Source: Trabulsiella odontotermitis | GTDB lineage: Bacteria; Pseudomonadota; Gammaproteobacteria; Enterobacterales; Enterobacteriaceae | Assembly (NCBI RefSeq): GCF_001297775.1 | Contig: NZ_LIFX01000001.1 | Location: 124,001-188,000 of the forward strand | DNA length: 64,000 bases | Reading direction: 5' to 3' | Shown: positions 1 to 9,407 of the stretch, piece after piece | Layout of the letters: each line of letters starts with the position of its first letter | Position numbering within the stretch: the stretch's first letter is position 1 | Made by a program: the position numbers and the translations under genes | Notes under the pieces: model-generated | Database searches by the model: none | The model's input: the letters and a program-made list of their open reading frames with translations, nothing else | What the model was told of the DNA's origin: nothing

Positions 1-1982
1 TCAGCGGCGTCAGCCAGGTTCAGGTGGTGTTTGCCACTGAAAAACTGCTGGTGGATGCCAGCGGCGACGTGCGTTCGCAGGTGGAAAACGCCGTGACCCG
101 CGCCGGATATTCGCTGCGCACCGAAGGTGTCCCTCCGGCGTCTGCGCCGTCTCGTTTACAGGAAAACCTGCCGCTGATCCTGCTCATTGCGCTGATGGCC
201 GTCAGCTGGGGACTTGAGCAGTTTAATCACCCGCTGGGCAACATCGCCTTTATCGCCACCACACTGGTCGGGTTGTATCCCATCGCCCGTCAGGCGCTGC
301 GTCTGATGAAGACCGGTAGCTGGTTTGCTATTGAAACGCTGATGAGCGTGGCGGCCATCGGCGCACTGTTCATTGGCGCGACGGCGGAAGCGGCAATGGT
401 ACTGCTGCTGTTTTTAATCGGCGAGCGGCTTGAAGGCTGGGCGGCGAGCCGGGCGCGTCAGGGCGTTAGTGCGCTGATGGCGCTGAAACCCGAAACTGCA
501 ATTCGTTTGCGTGACGGTCAGCGGGAAACCGTCGCCCAGAATGCACTGCGCCCGGGTGATGTCATTGAAGTGGCGGCAGGCGGTCGTCTGCCTGCTGACG
601 GTAAACTAATCTCGCCCTTCGCCAGTTTCGATGAAAGCGCATTAACCGGTGAGTCGGTACCGGTAGAGCGCACCGCAGGCGACAGCGTGGCCGCCGGGGC
701 GACCAGCGTTGACCGTCTTGTACAGCTTGAGGTGATCTCCGAACCTGGCGACAGCGCCATCGACCGCATTCTGCGCCTGATTGAAGAAGCCGAAGAGAAA
801 CGCGCGCCCATCGAGCGCTTCATTGACCGCTTCAGCCGGGTTTATACCCCGGCGATCATGGCCATCGCCCTGCTGGTCGCCATCGTCCCACCGCTGTTTT
901 TCGCCGCGGGCTGGCTGCCGTGGATCTACAAAGGGCTGACGCTGTTGCTGATTGGCTGCCCGTGTGCGCTGGTGATCTCCACCCCTGCGGCTATTACTTC
1001 CGGTCTCGCCGCTGCCGCACGACGCGGGGCGCTGATCAAAGGCGGTGCGGCGCTGGAACAGTTAGGCCGCATCAGGCATGTCGCGTTTGATAAAACCGGG
1101 ACGCTGACGGTAGGTAAACCGCGCGTGACCACTGTCGTCCCAGTGAACCCTGGCGATGAAAACGAATTGCTGGCGCTGGCCGCTGCGGTGGAGCAGGGCT
1201 CCAGTCACCCGCTGGCGCTGGCGATTGTGCAGGAAGCGCAGCAGCGCCAGCTGGTACTGCCGCACGCCACCAACCAGCGTGCGCTGGCAGGCTCAGGCAT
1301 CGAAGCAGAGGTCAATGGCAAACGCGTGCTGATTTGTGCGGCGGGCAAGTTCCCGGCAGGCGAGTATGAAGAACGCATTCAGGCACTGGAAAGCGCCGGG
1401 CAGACGGTAGTGATGGTTTCTCGCGACAACACGTTGCTGGGTATTGTGGCGATGCGCGATACGCTGCGCGATGACGCCCGTGCCGCGGTGGATGCGCTGC
1501 ATCAGCTTGGCGTACAAGGGGTGATCCTGACCGGCGATAACCCGCGCGCGGCGGCGGCGATTGCCGGTGAGCTGGGGCTCGATTTCCGTGCCGGACTGCT
1601 GCCAGCCGATAAAGTCACCGCGGTGACGGCACTGAACGCCAGCGCGCCGCTGGCGATGGTTGGCGACGGCATTAACGACGCCCCGGCGATGAAAGCTTCC
1701 ACCATTGGCATTGCGATGGGTAGCGGCACCGATGTGGCGCTGGAAACCGCCGATGCCGCCTTAACGCATAACCGCCTGACCGGGCTGGCGCAGATGATTC
1801 GCCTTGCCCGCGCCACCCACGCCAATATTCGTCAGAACATCACGATAGCACTGGGGCTGAAAGCGATTTTCCTGGTCACGACGTTGCTGGGAATTACCGG
1901 GCTGTGGCTGGCGGTGCTGGCGGATACTGGCGCGACGGTACTGGTGACCGCCAACGCGCTGAGATTATTAAGGGATAAATAG
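1..1982 (+). CDS. zntA: Zn(II)/Cd(II)/Pb(II)-translocating P-type ATPase ZntA (5' end outside window)
   Basis: Inner-membrane P1B-type ATPase that exports zinc, cadmium and lead from the cytoplasm. The reading frame is open from base 3, and the first visible residues align with the end of the N-terminal heavy-metal-binding domain. About 660 of an expected ~730 residues are present, so the gene is cut by the window edge and not broken. The metal-selective CPC motif of the membrane domain is at 957-965. The phosphorylation motif DKTGT starts at 1089 and the hinge motif GDGIND at 1662. The C-terminus matches the K-12 protein closely from memory. In K-12 it is activated by ZntR, whose promoter site would lie upstream of this window. 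A REP-like hairpin follows directly, and tusA lies convergently beyond it. Confidence 0.97.
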   Translation, partial: SGVSQVQVVFATEKLLVDASGDVRSQVENAVTRAGYSLRTEGVPPASAPSRLQENLPLILLIALMAVSWGLEQFNHPLGNIAFIATTLVGLYPIARQALRLMKTGSWFAIETLMSVAAIGALFIGATAEAAMVLLLFLIGERLEGWAASRARQGVSALMALKPETAIRLRDGQRETVAQNALRPGDVIEVAAGGRLPADGKLISPFASFDESALTGESVPVERTAGDSVAAGATSVDRLVQLEVISEPGDSAIDRILRLIEEAEEKRAPIERFIDRFSRVYTPAIMAIALLVAIVPPLFFAAGWLPWIYKGLTLLLIGCPCALVISTPAAITSGLAAAARRGALIKGGAALEQLGRIRHVAFDKTGTLTVGKPRVTTVVPVNPGDENELLALAAAVEQGSSHPLALAIVQEAQQRQLVLPHATNQRALAGSGIEAEVNGKRVLICAAGKFPAGEYEERIQALESAGQTVVMVSRDNTLLGIVAMRDTLRDDARAAVDALHQLGVQGVILTGDNPRAAAAIAGELGLDFRAGLLPADKVTAVTALNASAPLAMVGDGINDAPAMKASTIGIAMGSGTDVALETADAALTHNRLTGLAQMIRLARATHANIRQNITIALGLKAIFLVTTLLGITGLWLAVLADTGATVLVTANALRLLRDK

Positions 1983-1983
1983 C

Positions 1984-2018
1984 ATGCCGGGTGGCGGCTA
2001 CGCCTGACCCGGCCTACA
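1984..2018. repeat. REP (repetitive extragenic palindrome) element
   Basis: An imperfect palindrome with arms GCCGGGT (1986-1992) and ACCCGGC (ending 2013), followed by CTACA. This is the usual layout of enterobacterial REP units. It lies in the 48-base gap between the convergent zntA and tusA genes, a typical REP location, and probably stabilises or terminates the 3' ends of both transcripts. Confidence 0.75.
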
Positions 2019-2030
2019 CAGGGGCTGCCC

Positions 2031-2276
2031 TCAGCGCCCTTTGCGCAGCAGATAACGATACGGTAACGCGTCAGTCTGCTGCGCCACCAGTTCGTGCTCC
2101 ATAAAGCGACAAAAACCGGGGATGTCACGTGTCGTGGCCGGATCGTCGGCAATAATCAACAGCGTTTCGCCGATTTGCATCGTACGCACGGTTTTACGCA
2201 CCATCATCACAGGTTCAGGACAGCGGAGCCCTTGCGCATCAAGTGTGTGGTCAGGGCTGGAGAACGAATCGGTCAT
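2031..2276 (-). CDS. tusA: Sulfurtransferase TusA
   Basis: Small cytoplasmic sulfur carrier that takes persulfide sulfur from IscS and passes it to TusBCD-TusE for 2-thiolation of mnm5s2U34 in tRNA. It also feeds sulfur to molybdenum cofactor synthesis. The 81-residue product has the family's usual length and the CPxP active-site motif, with the acceptor Cys at residue 19. The open frame continues 38 codons upstream to 2390, but the family start ([10 protein letters not shown]) is the ATG at 2274-2276. It is divergent from yhhQ, with about 130 bases between them. Older name: sirA. Confidence 0.95.
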   Translation of the reverse strand: MTDSFSSPDHTLDAQGLRCPEPVMMVRKTVRTMQIGETLLIIADDPATTRDIPGFCRFMEHELVAQQTDALPYRYLLRKGR

Positions 2277-2407
2277 TATTATCTCACATGGCAAAAACGG
2301 CACTAGTTTACGCCGCCGCTTTCCCGATGCAAGTGAGGTTAACGATTGCGTGAAAATTAGCCATTGATCGCAGCACAGAACGCAGTACAATCCTGCCTCG
2401 AAATATA

Positions 2408-2438
2408 TTGGGTTCCCTCACCCCAACTACTAAAAAGG
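2408..2438 (+). ncRNA. preQ1-I riboswitch controlling yhhQ translation
   Basis: The leader forms an H-type pseudoknot. P1 pairs TTGGG (2408-2412) with CCCAA (2422-2426). The loop TTCCCTCAC (2413-2421) supplies CC at 2416-2417, which can pair with GG at 2437-2438 at the end of an A-rich tail (2432-2436). This matches the class I preQ1 aptamer: P1, a C-containing loop, then an A-rich tail closing P2. The tail AAAAAGG is also the Shine-Dalgarno sequence, six bases before the yhhQ ATG, so ligand binding would hide the ribosome site. The downstream gene is the queuosine-precursor transporter, which fits. The structure was drawn by hand and not scored. Confidence 0.85.
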
Positions 2439-2444
2439 TCAACA

Positions 2445-3110
2445 ATGAGAACGTTTTCGGTAATGCAGCGCAAAAACGCGCTGATCTGGCTTTCGCTATT
2501 TCATCTGCTGGTGATCACCTCCAGTAACTATCTGGTTCAGTTGCCAATCACCATTTTTGGTTTTCACACCACCTGGGGTGCGTTCAGCTTTCCTTTCATC
2601 TTCCTGGCCACCGATTTAACCGTGCGCATTTTTGGCGCACCGCTCGCCCGACGCATTATTTTTGCCGTGATGGTGCCCGCGCTGCTGATTTCGTACGTGG
2701 TTTCGGCGCTGTTTTATATGGGCGAATGGCAGGGTTTTGCCGCACTCGGCACTTTCAACCTGTTCGTGGCACGTATCGCTACCGCCAGTTTTATGGCCTA
2801 TGCGCTGGGGCAAATCCTTGACGTTCACGTCTTTAACCGCCTGCGTCAGAGCCGCCACTGGTGGCTGGCACCAACTGCCTCGACGCTGTTCGGTAACATC
2901 AGCGACACGCTCGCGTTTTTCTTCATCGCCTTCTGGCGCAGCCCGGATCCGTTTATGGCCGCGCACTGGGTGGAAATCGCGCTGGTCGACTACAGCTTCA
3001 AAGTGCTTATCAGCCTGATTTTCTTCCTGCCGATGTACGGTGTTCTGCTGAATATGCTATTGAAAAGGCTGACAGATAAATCCGAATTGTCACCATTGCA
3101 GGCGGGGTAA
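2445..3110 (+). CDS. yhhQ: Queuosine precursor (preQ0/preQ1) transporter YhhQ
   Basis: Inner-membrane transporter of the COG1738/ECF-like vitamin-uptake superfamily that salvages 7-deazaguanine precursors for queuosine tRNA modification. The 221-residue product has the length of the K-12 protein and about six hydrophobic helices. The segment from FHLLVITSSNYLVQLP onward is nearly identical to K-12 from memory. The frame opens at 2364, but the family start MRTFSV is the ATG at 2445, which has AAGG six bases upstream. That ribosome site lies inside the preQ1-I riboswitch, so expression probably falls when preQ1 is plentiful. dcrB follows after 73 bases. Confidence 0.95.
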   Translation: MRTFSVMQRKNALIWLSLFHLLVITSSNYLVQLPITIFGFHTTWGAFSFPFIFLATDLTVRIFGAPLARRIIFAVMVPALLISYVVSALFYMGEWQGFAALGTFNLFVARIATASFMAYALGQILDVHVFNRLRQSRHWWLAPTASTLFGNISDTLAFFFIAFWRSPDPFMAAHWVEIALVDYSFKVLISLIFFLPMYGVLLNMLLKRLTDKSELSPLQAG

Positions 3111-3183
3111 AATTTCGCGTCTGCGGTTGTGATAAGATATCTGAATGAGCCATTAATGGCCGTTTATCGAAAGGAAGAAGTCA

Positions 3184-3741
3184 ATGCGCAATTTGGTTAA
3201 GTATGTCGGTATTGGCCTGCTGGTGATGGGGCTTGCGGCCTGTGATAACAGCGACACGAAAGCGCCTGCTCAAGGTGCGAATGCGGAAAGCAACGCGTCA
3301 GGCCAGCCGGTCAGCCTGCTGGACGGCAAACTCACCTTCTCTCTGCCGGCGGATATGACCGACCAGAGCGGCAAGCTGGGGACGCAAGCCAACAACATGC
3401 ACGTTTATTCTGATGCCACCGGGCAGAAAGCGGTCATTGTGATTGTGGGCGACGACACGCAAGAAGCGTTGCCAGTGCTGGCGAAGCGTCTGGAAGATCA
3501 GCAGCGCAACCGCGATCCGCAGTTGCAGGTCGTGACCAACAAATCCATCGAACTGAAAGGCCACACGCTGCAGCAGCTCGACAGCATTATTTCTGCCAAA
3601 GGGCAAACGGCCTACTCGTCCGTCGTGCTGGGTAAAGTCGACAACAAACTGCTGACGATGCAGGTCACGCTGCCTGCTGACAACCAGCAACAGGCGCAGA
3701 CTGCGGCGGAAAACATCATTAACACGCTCGTCATCCAGTAA
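3184..3741 (+). CDS. dcrB: Inner-membrane lipoprotein DcrB
   Basis: Lipoprotein required in E. coli for infection by phages C1 and C6, and more recently linked to envelope lipoprotein maturation and integrity. The 185 residues equal the family length. An N-terminal hydrophobic stretch ends in the lipobox LAAC, with the modified Cys at residue 20, followed by Asp, which favours inner-membrane retention. The start has a good ribosome site (AAGGAAG, 3172-3178). The stop (3739-3741) directly abuts the stop of the convergent yhhS at 3742. The gap from yhhQ holds a perfect 12-base palindrome at 3149-3160. Confidence 0.93.
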   Translation: MRNLVKYVGIGLLVMGLAACDNSDTKAPAQGANAESNASGQPVSLLDGKLTFSLPADMTDQSGKLGTQANNMHVYSDATGQKAVIVIVGDDTQEALPVLAKRLEDQQRNRDPQLQVVTNKSIELKGHTLQQLDSIISAKGQTAYSSVVLGKVDNKLLTMQVTLPADNQQQAQTAAENIINTLVIQ

Positions 3742-4962
3742 TTATTCCGCTGACGACATGGCCTCTGGTTCCGTGACCGGGGGCCATTTTTTTAACCGCC
3801 AGACCAGCAACAACGCCACGAGCACCAGCCCGGCCGCTGCCAGATAAATCATCGATACGCCCGCGTACGCCATCATCAGCCCGGCCAGCGGCCCGGTGAT
3901 CCCCAGCGACATATCCATAAATACCGTGTAAGTCGCCAGCGCGGAGCCCTGATTCTGCTGCGGCACCGCTTTCACCGCCACCACGCCGAGCGCCGGAAAG
4001 ACCAGCGAAAAGCCTGCGCCCGCGAGGAACGTACCGATGTTCGCCACCAGCGACGACTCAGCGACACCCACCAGCAGCAAGCCGACAATCTCAATCACAA
4101 AGCAGATCATCGCCACGTTCAGCCCGCCAAAGCGGTTAATCCCGTTGGGAAAAAGTAACCGCGTACCGACGAACGCCACGCTGAAAAAGGTCAGCGCCCA
4201 GGCTGCGCCATCCCAGCCTCTGGCATCATAAAACAGGGTGATAAAGGTGGCGATCACGCCAAAACCGGTGGTGGCGAGCGCCAGCGCCATGCCATACAGC
4301 CAGACGCGCCCGAGCACGGCGCGAAACGACATCGGTTTGCCCTTACCCGCTTTCACCGCCGGGCGCGGCAGCGCGCCAAAAATAGCCACCAGCGCCACGG
4401 CGATGATGGTCAGCGACAACCCGCGCAACCCTCCGTACTGATAGCAGAGCACACCCAGCGGCGCGCCCATCGCCATCGCACCGTAAGTCACGATACCGTT
4501 CCACGAAATCACCCGCCCGATATGCAGTGATCCCACCATACCCACGCCCCACAGCGTGGAGCCGGTACCGGCGAAACTCTGCCCGACACCGAGGATCAGA
4601 CGCCCGACGCACAACAGAATAAGACTGAGGATCGGCCAGCCGCTGCCGAACCCGGCGAGCAGATAGCTGACACCGCTGAGGAAACAGCCGCACAGCCCAA
4701 ACACCACCACTTTTTTTGGCCCGAGGAGATCGGCATAACGCCCCGCGTGAGGGCGACTGAGCAGGGTAGCGAAATACTGAATACTCACCACCAGCCCGGC
4801 CCAGAAGGCGCTGAACCCCATCACGTCATGGACGTAGCCGGGCAGCACCGCCAGCGGCAGGCCGATGGTGAGATAACTGGCAAAATTGAAAATCGCAACA
4901 GAGATGATGCGTAAGTTAAGGCGCAGGCCCGTCAGCTCTTGCCCCGCGACGGAGTCAGGCAT
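3742..4962 (-). CDS. yhhS: MFS transporter YhhS
   Basis: Major facilitator superfamily protein of 406 residues with about twelve membrane helices. The substrate is not established; export of arabinose or of toxic compounds has been suggested for the K-12 homologue. The MFS loop signature is visible as GRYADLLGPKKVV after helix 2. The frame extends to 4995, but the start at 4962 (MPDSVAGQELTGLRLNLR) aligns with the K-12 protein and has AGGG about nine bases upstream. It is convergent with dcrB at zero distance and divergent from yhhT (129 bases). Confidence 0.92.
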   Translation of the reverse strand: MPDSVAGQELTGLRLNLRIISVAIFNFASYLTIGLPLAVLPGYVHDVMGFSAFWAGLVVSIQYFATLLSRPHAGRYADLLGPKKVVVFGLCGCFLSGVSYLLAGFGSGWPILSLILLCVGRLILGVGQSFAGTGSTLWGVGMVGSLHIGRVISWNGIVTYGAMAMGAPLGVLCYQYGGLRGLSLTIIAVALVAIFGALPRPAVKAGKGKPMSFRAVLGRVWLYGMALALATTGFGVIATFITLFYDARGWDGAAWALTFFSVAFVGTRLLFPNGINRFGGLNVAMICFVIEIVGLLLVGVAESSLVANIGTFLAGAGFSLVFPALGVVAVKAVPQQNQGSALATYTVFMDMSLGITGPLAGLMMAYAGVSMIYLAAAGLVLVALLLVWRLKKWPPVTEPEAMSSAE

Positions 4963-5091
4963 AGCGTTACCCTGATTTTCACAACCGTGTTTCATTATTG
5001 CATGATGAAACGCGTTTTCGCACCGACTTTCAGACAGTAAGCCCGCAACGAGCCGCTACACTTAATGGCGACCATCGTAAAGGACACGACT

Positions 5092-6141
5092 ATGACCTCC
5101 ACTGTTCCCGACAAAGCAGGATTGCACATCCTACTCAAGCTGGCGTCGCTTGTTGTCATTCTGGCCGGTATTCATGCCGCTGCTGATATCATCGTTCAAC
5201 TGCTGATGGCGCTCTTTTTCGCCATCATCCTCAATCCGCTGGTGCGCTGGTTTATCCGCCGCGGCCTGTCACGCCCGGTAGCGATTACCATCGTTGTGGT
5301 CGTGATGCTGTGCGTCCTCACCGCACTGGTTGGCGTGCTGGCGGCCTCAATCAATGAATTCATCGCCATGATGCCGAAATACAATAAGGAGCTGACCCGT
5401 AAGCTGATTGATATTCAGGAAACGCTGCCTTTCCTGCACCTGCGCATGTCGCCCGAACGGCTGCTGCAGCGCATGGATTCCGACAAAATGATGGCCTTTG
5501 CCACCACCATGATGGCCGGGCTGTCGGGGGCGATGGCCAGTATTTTGCTGCTAATGATGACCGTGGTGTTTATGCTGTTCGAAGTGCGCCATGTGCCGTA
5601 CAAACTGCGTTTCGCCCTCGCGCAACCGCAGATCCACATCGCCGGGTTGCACCGGGCGCTGAAAGGGGTGTCGCACTATCTGGCGCTGAAAACGCTGCTC
5701 AGTCTGTGGACCGGGGCGATTGTCTGGCTGGGGCTGGCGTTGCTGGACATCCAGTTTGCGTTGATGTGGGGCGTGCTGGCGTTTCTGCTCAACTACGTGC
5801 CAAATATCGGCGCGGTGCTGTCCGCCATTCCGCCGATGATTCAGGCGTTTTTATTCAACGGTTATTACGAATGTCTGATGGTTGGCGCGTTATTCTTTGC
5901 CGTACATATGGTGCTGGGGAATATCGTCGAGCCGCGAATGATGGGGCACCGGCTGGGTATGTCAACGTTAGTGGTCTTTCTGTCGTTACTGATCTGGGGC
6001 TGGCTGTTAGGGCCGATCGGCATGCTGCTCTCGGTGCCGCTGACCAGCGTCTGTAAAATCTGGATGGAGACCACCACCGGTGGCAGCAAAATGGCGATCC
6101 TGCTCGGGCCGGGGCGACCAAAAAGTCGCCTGCCCGGTTAG
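5092..6141 (+). CDS. yhhT: AI-2E family transporter YhhT
   Basis: Integral membrane protein of the AI-2 exporter-like (PerM/TqsA) family, 349 residues as in K-12, with helices in the pairs typical of the family. The function of YhhT itself is unknown. The frame opens at 5065, but MTSTVPDKAG at 5092 fits the homologue and is preceded by AAAGGA at 5079-5084. Its last four bases overlap the end of the convergent arnF. In K-12 the next gene is acpT, which is missing here. Confidence 0.92.
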   Translation: MTSTVPDKAGLHILLKLASLVVILAGIHAAADIIVQLLMALFFAIILNPLVRWFIRRGLSRPVAITIVVVVMLCVLTALVGVLAASINEFIAMMPKYNKELTRKLIDIQETLPFLHLRMSPERLLQRMDSDKMMAFATTMMAGLSGAMASILLLMMTVVFMLFEVRHVPYKLRFALAQPQIHIAGLHRALKGVSHYLALKTLLSLWTGAIVWLGLALLDIQFALMWGVLAFLLNYVPNIGAVLSAIPPMIQAFLFNGYYECLMVGALFFAVHMVLGNIVEPRMMGHRLGMSTLVVFLSLLIWGWLLGPIGMLLSVPLTSVCKIWMETTTGGSKMAILLGPGRPKSRLPG

Positions 6142-6518
6142 TGTTTTTTCTGCGGGGTGAAAATCACCATCACCCCGGCCACAATCACCACAACGCCAAG
6201 CAGCGCGCGCCAGGAAAAGGGCTCATGCCAGCCGGGAAGCGCAATCGCCGCGAACCAGACCAGAATGTAGCTGAGACTCAACAGCGCATAGGCGCGGTAA
6301 AGCGGCATTCGGTGAAGCGCGAAATACCAGCACACCATCGACGCGAGATAACCCAGCAACCCGAGCAGCAGCGGCAGCGCACCCGGCGCCGCGTGCAGCA
6401 GATGCGGCAAAAACAGTTCTGGCGAGGTTGCCGGAGGCAACAACAACATCGCATGGCGTAGCGTCAGTTGCGCCGCACTGACCAGAATCACACTCAGTAA
6501 CGCCCAGAGAATGCCCAT
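6138..6518 (-). CDS. arnF: 4-amino-4-deoxy-L-arabinose-phosphoundecaprenol flippase subunit ArnF
   Basis: Small multidrug resistance-like subunit of 126 residues with four membrane helices. With ArnE it moves undecaprenyl-phosphate-L-Ara4N from the cytoplasmic to the periplasmic face of the inner membrane, where ArnT uses it. The helix segment RAYALLSLSYILVWFAA matches the family. It is the last gene of the operon. Its ATG (6516-6518) shares one base with the arnE stop (TGATG), and its end overlaps yhhT by four bases. Confidence 0.93.
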   Translation of the reverse strand: MGILWALLSVILVSAAQLTLRHAMLLLPPATSPELFLPHLLHAAPGALPLLLGLLGYLASMVCWYFALHRMPLYRAYALLSLSYILVWFAAIALPGWHEPFSWRALLGVVVIVAGVMVIFTPQKKH

Positions 6519-6856
6519 CAGAAGCTCCCTCCGAGAATGACAATGCCGACAATAATCAGCGCGACGCCTGCCCAGTGGCGCGTCGCCACCGGCTCACGCC
6601 AGACCAGACGTGCCGCCAGCGTGACCCAGACAAAATTGAGGCTCAGCATCGGATAAGCAATGCCGACGGGAACGCGCTGCAGCACCAGCAGCCACAGCAG
6701 CATACCGCCGCCGAGCATCAGCAACGCCAGCCCCAGCCAGAGGATAATATGCCGCCCGCGCGCGCCGGTTTTTGTCGGACGCGTGGCCTGTTTCTGGCAC
6801 AGCTGGCCGAGGCAGCTCAGCAGGCTCGCCAGCACGAGACAGATCCACGCCGTCAT
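6518..6856 (-). CDS. arnE: 4-amino-4-deoxy-L-arabinose-phosphoundecaprenol flippase subunit ArnE
   Basis: 112-residue EamA/SMR-like membrane protein, partner of ArnF in flipping the lipid-linked L-Ara4N across the inner membrane. Four hydrophobic segments are visible, with the conserved region [17 protein letters not shown] near residues 66-82. It overlaps the end of arnT by four bases (ATGA), which points to translational coupling. Confidence 0.93.
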   Translation of the reverse strand: MTAWICLVLASLLSCLGQLCQKQATRPTKTGARGRHIILWLGLALLMLGGGMLLWLLVLQRVPVGIAYPMLSLNFVWVTLAARLVWREPVATRHWAGVALIIVGIVILGGSF

Positions 6857-8508
6857 TGCGGCAGATACTGAAGAAAGGCCATCCGCCCCATCAAATAAAT
6901 ATGGTCGGGCTTCGGCAGCGGCAGTTCAGCGATGGTTTGCCCCCTCTCTAATTTCAGCACCAGCGAAACCGGCCCCTGCTGACGGTGCTGTTCCAGCCAG
7001 GTGCTGAAGTCGGATTTATCGATATAGCGGGATTTTCCTTCCGGATACGACAGACCATACTCCAGTTCACCGCGCATGCCCATCATGATGATATCGTTAC
7101 GTTTAAGCTGCCATGCCAGCCCGGCGGCGACGCCGACTTCATTAGTCAGCACGTAGCGGCTCGGCGTCAGTGATTCGCTGACGATGTCGATCAGGAATTG
7201 CGGCTGTTTACCGTCAATGACGCGATCCGGGATGGCAAAGCCCACCAGCAGTGCCAGCCCCAACGGGCAGCAGGCCGCCAGCGCCCAGCGCTGCACGCCG
7301 TCTTTAATTGCCAGCCAGCCCATCAACGCCCAGACGCCAAACGCGACCGCGGCGAGCAGGCACTTATACAGCTCGATAGGCGTCCAGACCGGGTGCCTGA
7401 GCAAGCCCCACGGCGACACCACCAGCACCGCGATCAGGCCGATAAGCCCGAACACGATGTTAATGACACCGTTGAACGTCAGCGCCCGGCTGCTGCGCGT
7501 CACCGCGTCTTGTGCATAACGCGCCATCAGTATCGCCAGCGGCGCAAAGCAGGGCAGAATATAGGTCGGCAGTTTCCCTTTCGCGATGCTGAAAAACAGC
7601 AGCGGCATCACCACCCAGCCCAGCAGATAAAACTCAGCGCGAATGCCGTTTTTATCCTGCCAGCCACGTTTCAGTGCGCCAGGCAGCAGCGCCAGCCATG
7701 GCAGGCTTCCGGCGATCAGGAACGGCAGGTAATACCAGAACGGCGCTTTGTGCTGGGCGTCGCTTTTCGCGAAACGCTGAATATGCTCAACCCAGAAAAA
7801 GTAGCGCCAGAAATCCGGCTCACGATGGGCGATCGCCAGACCCCAGGGCAGGACGGTTAACACGCACACCAGTACCGCCAGCCAGCCGTAGAAAAGCACT
7901 TCGCGCCAGCGTTTTTGCACAATCACCCACGGCAGCACGCCGATCACCGGCACGGCGAGCGCCAGAAAGCCTTTGGTCATCACGCCCATGCCGCAGGCGA
8001 AACCCAGCAGCAGGTAACCGCCGATTTTGCCGCCACGCGTGGGCGATTGCGACGCCGCCCAGAAGCTGCACATCGCCAGCACCAGCCAGAGCGTGATCAT
8101 CGGGTCGAGCACCGCGTACGTGCCGATGCTGTACACCAGAAACGCGGTGAGGAAAATCACCGCGGACAGCACGGCGGTTTTCTTGTCCCGCCACAGTTTC
8201 CACGCCAGCCAGGCGACCAGCAATGCGGTGAGCGTAATAGAAAACACCGAGCCAAAGCGCACCGCAAAGTTGCTGTCGCCGAACAGCCACTGGCCGATGG
8301 AATTAACCCAGTAACCGGCGATCGGCTTTTCGAAATAACGCAGCCCTAAAAGGTGCGGCACGACCCAGTCGCCGGAAGCCAGCATTTCGCGGCTGACCTC
8401 GGCATAGCGGGTTTCATCCGGCTGCCAGAGCAGACGGAAATGCGGCGGGATCAGGTAATACAGCGCGAAAAGAATAACCAGTGAAACGCCATAGCGCAGT
8501 GATTTCAT
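6853..8508 (-). CDS. arnT: Lipid IV(A) 4-amino-4-deoxy-L-arabinosyltransferase ArnT
   Basis: Inner-membrane glycosyltransferase of the GT83/PMT-like fold that transfers L-Ara4N from undecaprenyl phosphate to lipid A phosphates at the periplasmic face. This is the final step giving resistance to polymyxin and cationic peptides. The 551-residue product has the family length. The first periplasmic loop carries the acidic motif [15 protein letters not shown] (about residues 30-44), followed by [10 protein letters not shown]. About a dozen membrane helices are followed by a periplasmic C-terminal domain. It overlaps arnD and arnE by four bases each. Older name: pmrK. Confidence 0.96.
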   Translation of the reverse strand: MKSLRYGVSLVILFALYYLIPPHFRLLWQPDETRYAEVSREMLASGDWVVPHLLGLRYFEKPIAGYWVNSIGQWLFGDSNFAVRFGSVFSITLTALLVAWLAWKLWRDKKTAVLSAVIFLTAFLVYSIGTYAVLDPMITLWLVLAMCSFWAASQSPTRGGKIGGYLLLGFACGMGVMTKGFLALAVPVIGVLPWVIVQKRWREVLFYGWLAVLVCVLTVLPWGLAIAHREPDFWRYFFWVEHIQRFAKSDAQHKAPFWYYLPFLIAGSLPWLALLPGALKRGWQDKNGIRAEFYLLGWVVMPLLFFSIAKGKLPTYILPCFAPLAILMARYAQDAVTRSSRALTFNGVINIVFGLIGLIAVLVVSPWGLLRHPVWTPIELYKCLLAAVAFGVWALMGWLAIKDGVQRWALAACCPLGLALLVGFAIPDRVIDGKQPQFLIDIVSESLTPSRYVLTNEVGVAAGLAWQLKRNDIIMMGMRGELEYGLSYPEGKSRYIDKSDFSTWLEQHRQQGPVSLVLKLERGQTIAELPLPKPDHIYLMGRMAFLQYLPQ

Positions 8509-9407
8509 AAACCGGGCTCTCGTAAATGTTCACACCCAAGCCAGCCTTCCCGGCCTGCAATTTCGCCACGCACAATCTCGCCCTGCGGTAACAAGCTGAA
8601 GCTCTCCGGCAGCATCTGGCTGAGCGGGCAAAAAACAATACCTTCCTGTTTTGCCTGCTCAAGCAGCGCGGCAAACTGCGGCGCGCCAATGATCCCTTCC
8701 ACTTCCGCGTGAATGGTATAAACCGGCACACCGTTATCCTGATGAATACAGTCCAGCAGGTAACGGTTAAATTCGTCGGCGCTCACCGTGCTACCCACCA
8801 CTTCGTCCCATGTCGGCAGCGTTACCGGGATCTGCACCGTTCCCGCTTCGCCATTGTCGAGCCGGGGCAAAAACGGTCTTGTACCGCGACAGTCACTATT
8901 GTAGAGAAAACCGAACGCCTCTTTCGCTTGCACCACGCGCTGGTCAGCGCGCCAGCCCGCCACCGCCGAGCAGGTCACTGGGCGATCGATAATCGCTTCC
9001 AGCGCCTGCAAACCACGGGCAATTTCCTGCTCCATGCGCGGCAGCGGCCAGACGCCACTCCACATCTGCCAGGCATGATGATCCCAGGCGTGCAGCCCGA
9101 TCTCATGTTCCTTCGCCGCATCGCAAATAATGCGGGCATTACCGATACCGATGCTGCGGCCGGGCCAGGCGGTCCCGGCCAGCAAAATATCCCAGCCGTA
9201 GAGCGATGCCGCGCGCGAACGCAGCATCTTCCAGAGGAATTTTGGTTTCAGCAGGCGCCAGAGATGACGCCCCATGTTGTCCGGCCCCACACTAAAAAAG
9301 AAGCTTGCGCGAATGTCGTGCTCACGGAGCAACGTCAACAGGCGGGGAACCCCTTCGCGGGTGCCGCGAAAGGTATCCACATCAATGCGTAAGCCAACTT
9401 TCCTCAT
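8505..9407 (-). CDS. arnD: 4-deoxy-4-formamido-L-arabinose-phosphoundecaprenol deformylase ArnD
   Basis: 300-residue polysaccharide-deacetylase-family enzyme that removes the formyl group from undecaprenyl-phosphate-L-Ara4FN. This makes the product that the flippase and ArnT use. The N-terminus [16 protein letters not shown] carries the NodB-type metal-binding Asp residues, and HAWDHHAW (around residues 131-138) supplies the His ligands. It acts at the cytoplasmic membrane. It overlaps arnA and arnT by four bases (ATGA) at each end. Confidence 0.95.
   Translation of the reverse strand: MRKVGLRIDVDTFRGTREGVPRLLTLLREHDIRASFFFSVGPDNMGRHLWRLLKPKFLWKMLRSRAASLYGWDILLAGTAWPGRSIGIGNARIICDAAKEHEIGLHAWDHHAWQMWSGVWPLPRMEQEIARGLQALEAIIDRPVTCSAVAGWRADQRVVQAKEAFGFLYNSDCRGTRPFLPRLDNGEAGTVQIPVTLPTWDEVVGSTVSADEFNRYLLDCIHQDNGVPVYTIHAEVEGIIGAPQFAALLEQAKQEGIVFCPLSQMLPESFSLLPQGEIVRGEIAGREGWLGCEHLREPGL

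Noticed and set aside
1-1982. zntA as an N-terminally truncated gene lacking its metal-binding domain
   Set aside because: The reading frame runs through the window edge and the first residues match the end of that domain, so the cut is only the window border.
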